Below are positions 61,688 to 64,000 of a stretch of DNA of 64,000 nucleotides, piece after piece; position 1 is the first letter of the stretch, and every line of letters begins with the position of its first letter. Where the stretch lies: positions 5,465,001-5,529,000 of the forward strand of contig NZ_CP095049.1 of the NCBI RefSeq assembly GCF_022919135.1. Reading direction: 5' to 3'. The notes beneath the pieces are model-generated. The model was not told the origin of the DNA. It saw only the letters and a list, made by a program, of their open reading frames with translations, and did no database searches. Source of the stretch: Hymenobacter cellulosivorans (GTDB lineage: Bacteria; Bacteroidota; Bacteroidia; Cytophagales; Hymenobacteraceae). The position numbers and the translations under genes were made by a program.

Positions 61688-64000
61688 TTAAAAACCGAGG
61701 TTGATACCGGCCAGCACCACGCGCGGGATGGGCGTGGTGATGGGGCCGCCCCGCTCGGGGTCGTAGTTGTCGATTTTGCTGACGGTGTAGAGGTTCTTGC
61801 CCTGCACGTAGATGCGGGCCGTGCCCACGCCGACTTTCTCCAGCCAGCCCTTGGGCAGGTTGTAGCCCAGCGTCACGCCGCGCAGCTTGGCAAACGAGCC
61901 GTCGCGGTACTGCAGCGTGGTGCCGTAGAGGCTGCTCTGCATCGTCGACTTCGAGAGGGCAGCGTCGGGGCGAGGATACTCGTTGCTGGGGTTTTCGGGG
62001 GTCCAGTAGTTGTGTGCGCCGCTGTTTTCGATGCCCTGGGGGTCGAAGATCTGGGCGTACTCGTAGTTGATCATCTGGCCGATGCGGGCGAATACCTGGA
62101 ACGAGAGGTCAATGCCTTTATAGCTGAAGTCGCTGTTGAAGCTGCCGCTCCACTTGGGCACGGCCGAGCCCAGCACGCGGCGGTCGGCCACCGCCGTGAT
62201 TTTGCCGTCGCCGTTGAGGTCTTTCACCTTGATCTGGCCGGGCTTCTGGCCGAAGGTTTTGGCTAGGTCAGCCTCGTCGTTTTGCCAGATACCGATTTTC
62301 TCGTAGTCGTAGAACACGCGCACGGGGTAACCCACGAAGCGGTTATTGACCAAATCGTCGGCCCCACCCAGCTCCAGGATACGCTCCTGGTTTTTAAACC
62401 AGGTCAGGCCCACGTTCCAGCGGAAGTCGGGCGTTTCGACGGCCAGGGCATTAAGGCCCACTTCCACGCCCCGGTTGCGGGTTTGCCCGATGTTCTCGAT
62501 GATGTTGCCGCGGCCCGTGGTCGAGGGCAGGAAGTTGTCGAGCAGCAGGTCCTTGGTCATCGTTTCGTACACGTCGATGGAGCCCGTAACGCGGTTGCGG
62601 ATCAGGCCGAAGTCCAGACCCACGTTCTTGGTCCAGGAAATTTCCCAGTTCAGCTCGGTGTTGCCTACGCGCTTGTCGAAGCCGTAGCCGGCGGCGCTGG
62701 TTTCGCCGAAGCTGTAGGGAATGCGCGTCAGCACGCTCTGCGACGAATAGGGGTCCACGTCGTAGTTGCCGGCCTTGCCGTAGCTCACGCGCAGCTTCAG
62801 GTCGGTTACGGGCGTCACGCCTTTCATAAACTCCTCGTCGACGATGCGCCAGGCCACGGCGGCCGAGGGGAAGAAGGCGAAGTTGTTGCCCTGGTAGAGC
62901 TTCGAGGAACCGTCTTCACGGGCCGTGAGCGTGAGCAGGTAGCGGCTCTTAAAGCCGTATTGCACCCGGCCGGTGAGCGAAATAAGCTTGCTGCGCGTCA
63001 GGTTGGTGTAGGGCGTCACGACCTGGGCGGCGTTAGCCAGGGCGTAATACTGCTGGTAAGGTACCGGAATCCCGCGGCCCTGGGCCGTCGATTTTTCCAG
63101 GTTGAACGTGAGCAGCGAGGTAACGCCGGTAGCTGAAATGGAATGGTCGCCGAAGGTTTTGTTGTAGTTCAGGATGTTTTCCCAGCTCCAGTTGGTTTCG
63201 AAGCCGGTGCCGTAAGAAGCCTGGTTGACCTGTCCGTTGCGGTCAATCGAGTACTGGCCCTGGTAGATGCCGGTGCGCTCATTGGAAAGCGTCAGGCCCA
63301 CGTTGGAGCGAAAGTTCAGGTTGGGCAGGATCTGGTAGCTCACGTAGGCCGTCGAGAACGTGCGGGTCCGGCGGGTGTTGTTGGAGTAGGCGTCGGTCTG
63401 TTCGTCGGCCAGCGGGTTGAGGAAGGCCGCGTTATTGGGGTAGTTCACGAAGTTGCCGTTGGCGTCGTAGGGCGTAAACAGCGGGTTGATTTTGTTGGCC
63501 AGGTTGGTGGGGTCGCGCCGGGTGTCGAGGTTGTAGTAGGTGAGCTGGTTTTGCAGCCCGATGCGCACCTTGTCGTTGATGGCCTGGTCGATGTTGGCCC
63601 GGAAGGAATAGCGGTTCAGCTTGTCGTTACGGAACAAACCCTGCTCGTTGTAGTAGTCGCCGGAGAGGTAGAACTTGGTTTTCTCCGAACCACCCGCTAC
63701 GCCAATCTGGTGCTCCTGCTGCACACCGTTGCGCAGCAGCAGGTCGGCCCAGTCGGTGGACGTACCGTTTTCAATAGCCTGCAGCTCCAGGGGCGTGAAG
63801 ATTTTCGAGTCGTCGGCAGGGCTGTTCCAGCGGCCGGTGGTGCGGTTGGCTTCCCGCTTCTGAGCCACGTACTCGGCGCCGTTGTTCACCTTGGGGTAGT
63901 ACACCTTGTCGGTAATGCCATAGTAGGAGTTCAGGGAAATAGTGGTTTTGCCGGCCGCGCCCTTCTTGGTGGTTACGATGATAACGCCGTTGGCGCCCCG
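61688..64000 (-). CDS. SusC/RagA-family TonB-linked outer-membrane protein, partial
   Basis: The C-terminal 770 residues of a SusC-type TonB-dependent transporter; the N-terminal part is beyond the right edge, and the frame is open to 64000. The visible start RGANGVIIVTTKKG is the end of the plug-domain signature. After it come a long barrel with many aromatic strands (for example NLNFRSNVGLTLSNERTGIYQGQYS in parts) and the C-terminal TARIYVQGKNLYTVSKID ... GINLGF. It imports a large substrate with SusD; the substrate is unknown. It precedes susD in one operon. Confidence 0.95.
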   Translation of the reverse strand, partial: RGANGVIIVTTKKGAAGKTTISLNSYYGITDKVYYPKVNNGAEYVAQKREANRTTGRWNSPADDSKIFTPLELQAIENGTSTDWADLLLRNGVQQEHQIGVAGGSEKTKFYLSGDYYNEQGLFRNDKLNRYSFRANIDQAINDKVRIGLQNQLTYYNLDTRRDPTNLANKINPLFTPYDANGNFVNYPNNAAFLNPLADEQTDAYSNNTRRTRTFSTAYVSYQILPNLNFRSNVGLTLSNERTGIYQGQYSIDRNGQVNQASYGTGFETNWSWENILNYNKTFGDHSISATGVTSLLTFNLEKSTAQGRGIPVPYQQYYALANAAQVVTPYTNLTRSKLISLTGRVQYGFKSRYLLTLTAREDGSSKLYQGNNFAFFPSAAVAWRIVDEEFMKGVTPVTDLKLRVSYGKAGNYDVDPYSSQSVLTRIPYSFGETSAAGYGFDKRVGNTELNWEISWTKNVGLDFGLIRNRVTGSIDVYETMTKDLLLDNFLPSTTGRGNIIENIGQTRNRGVEVGLNALAVETPDFRWNVGLTWFKNQERILELGGADDLVNNRFVGYPVRVFYDYEKIGIWQNDEADLAKTFGQKPGQIKVKDLNGDGKITAVADRRVLGSAVPKWSGSFNSDFSYKGIDLSFQVFARIGQMINYEYAQIFDPQGIENSGAHNYWTPENPSNEYPRPDAALSKSTMQSSLYGTTLQYRDGSFAKLRGVTLGYNLPKGWLEKVGVGTARIYVQGKNLYTVSKIDNYDPERGGPITTPIPRVVLAGINLGF

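Overview
The window looks like a chromosomal segment of a GC-rich member of the Bacteroidota, most likely Hymenobacter or a close relative (Cytophagales). The evidence is a SusC/SusD pair, several cargo proteins with type IX secretion (T9SS) C-terminal domains, repeated matches to the Bacteroidota promoter consensus (TTTG, about 20 bases, TAnnTTTG), few Shine-Dalgarno-like leaders and about 60% GC. No integrase, transposase, phage module or CRISPR array was found.

1-700: no protein gene. On the minus strand there are four tandem, near-consensus promoters and then an rRNA-leader-like boxA motif, all pointing out of the left edge. An rRNA operon probably starts just left of the window. 700-9400: housekeeping core. 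A tightly overlapped fur-STAS-purA operon and rel (ppGpp) lie on the minus strand; tRNA-Leu(UAG), tig, clpP and clpX lie on the plus strand. 9400-9735: a 21-bp tandem repeat between the convergent clpX and lpxB.

9735-22200: lpxB, a pterin synthase, and a BtuF/FecCD-type metal-chelate importer lacking its ATPase (minus); heptose epimerase hldD and a FAD oxidoreductase (plus); a T9SS metallophosphoesterase; a LytS/LytTR-type two-component pair divergent from a TonB-dependent receptor. 22200-32900: accessory genes, with four small lipoproteins having disordered Ser/Thr/Gly-rich bodies (one apparently frameshifted), a DCC-family thiol protein and an HTTM membrane protein on either side of two of them, an MBL hydrolase, a solitary RES-domain protein and a Dph6-like PP-loop enzyme.

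32900-47800: two DUF885 metallopeptidase paralogues flank a 1404-residue secreted adhesin. These are followed by a MarR-GNAT fusion regulator, an SDR, a carboxypeptidase-regulatory-domain protein, a PhoD-like phosphatase, an SMR exporter, a Crp/Fnr regulator and an acetyltransferase. 47800-64000: carbohydrate and envelope genes, namely a secreted GH5 cellulase with CBM6, a GH3/beta-lactamase fusion, an acyl-CoA ligase, a DUF5009 acyltransferase with a broken or overlapping N-terminus, a second Fur-family regulator, and a SusD/SusC pair whose SusC runs off the right edge.

The best unexplained signals are non-coding. They are a 21-bp helically phased array, an 11-bp array, palindromic elements concentrated in convergent gene spacers next to terminators, a perfect 30-bp inverted repeat around a terminator, a 20-bp palindrome between two glycosidase genes, and a repeat-built SusC-SusD spacer.
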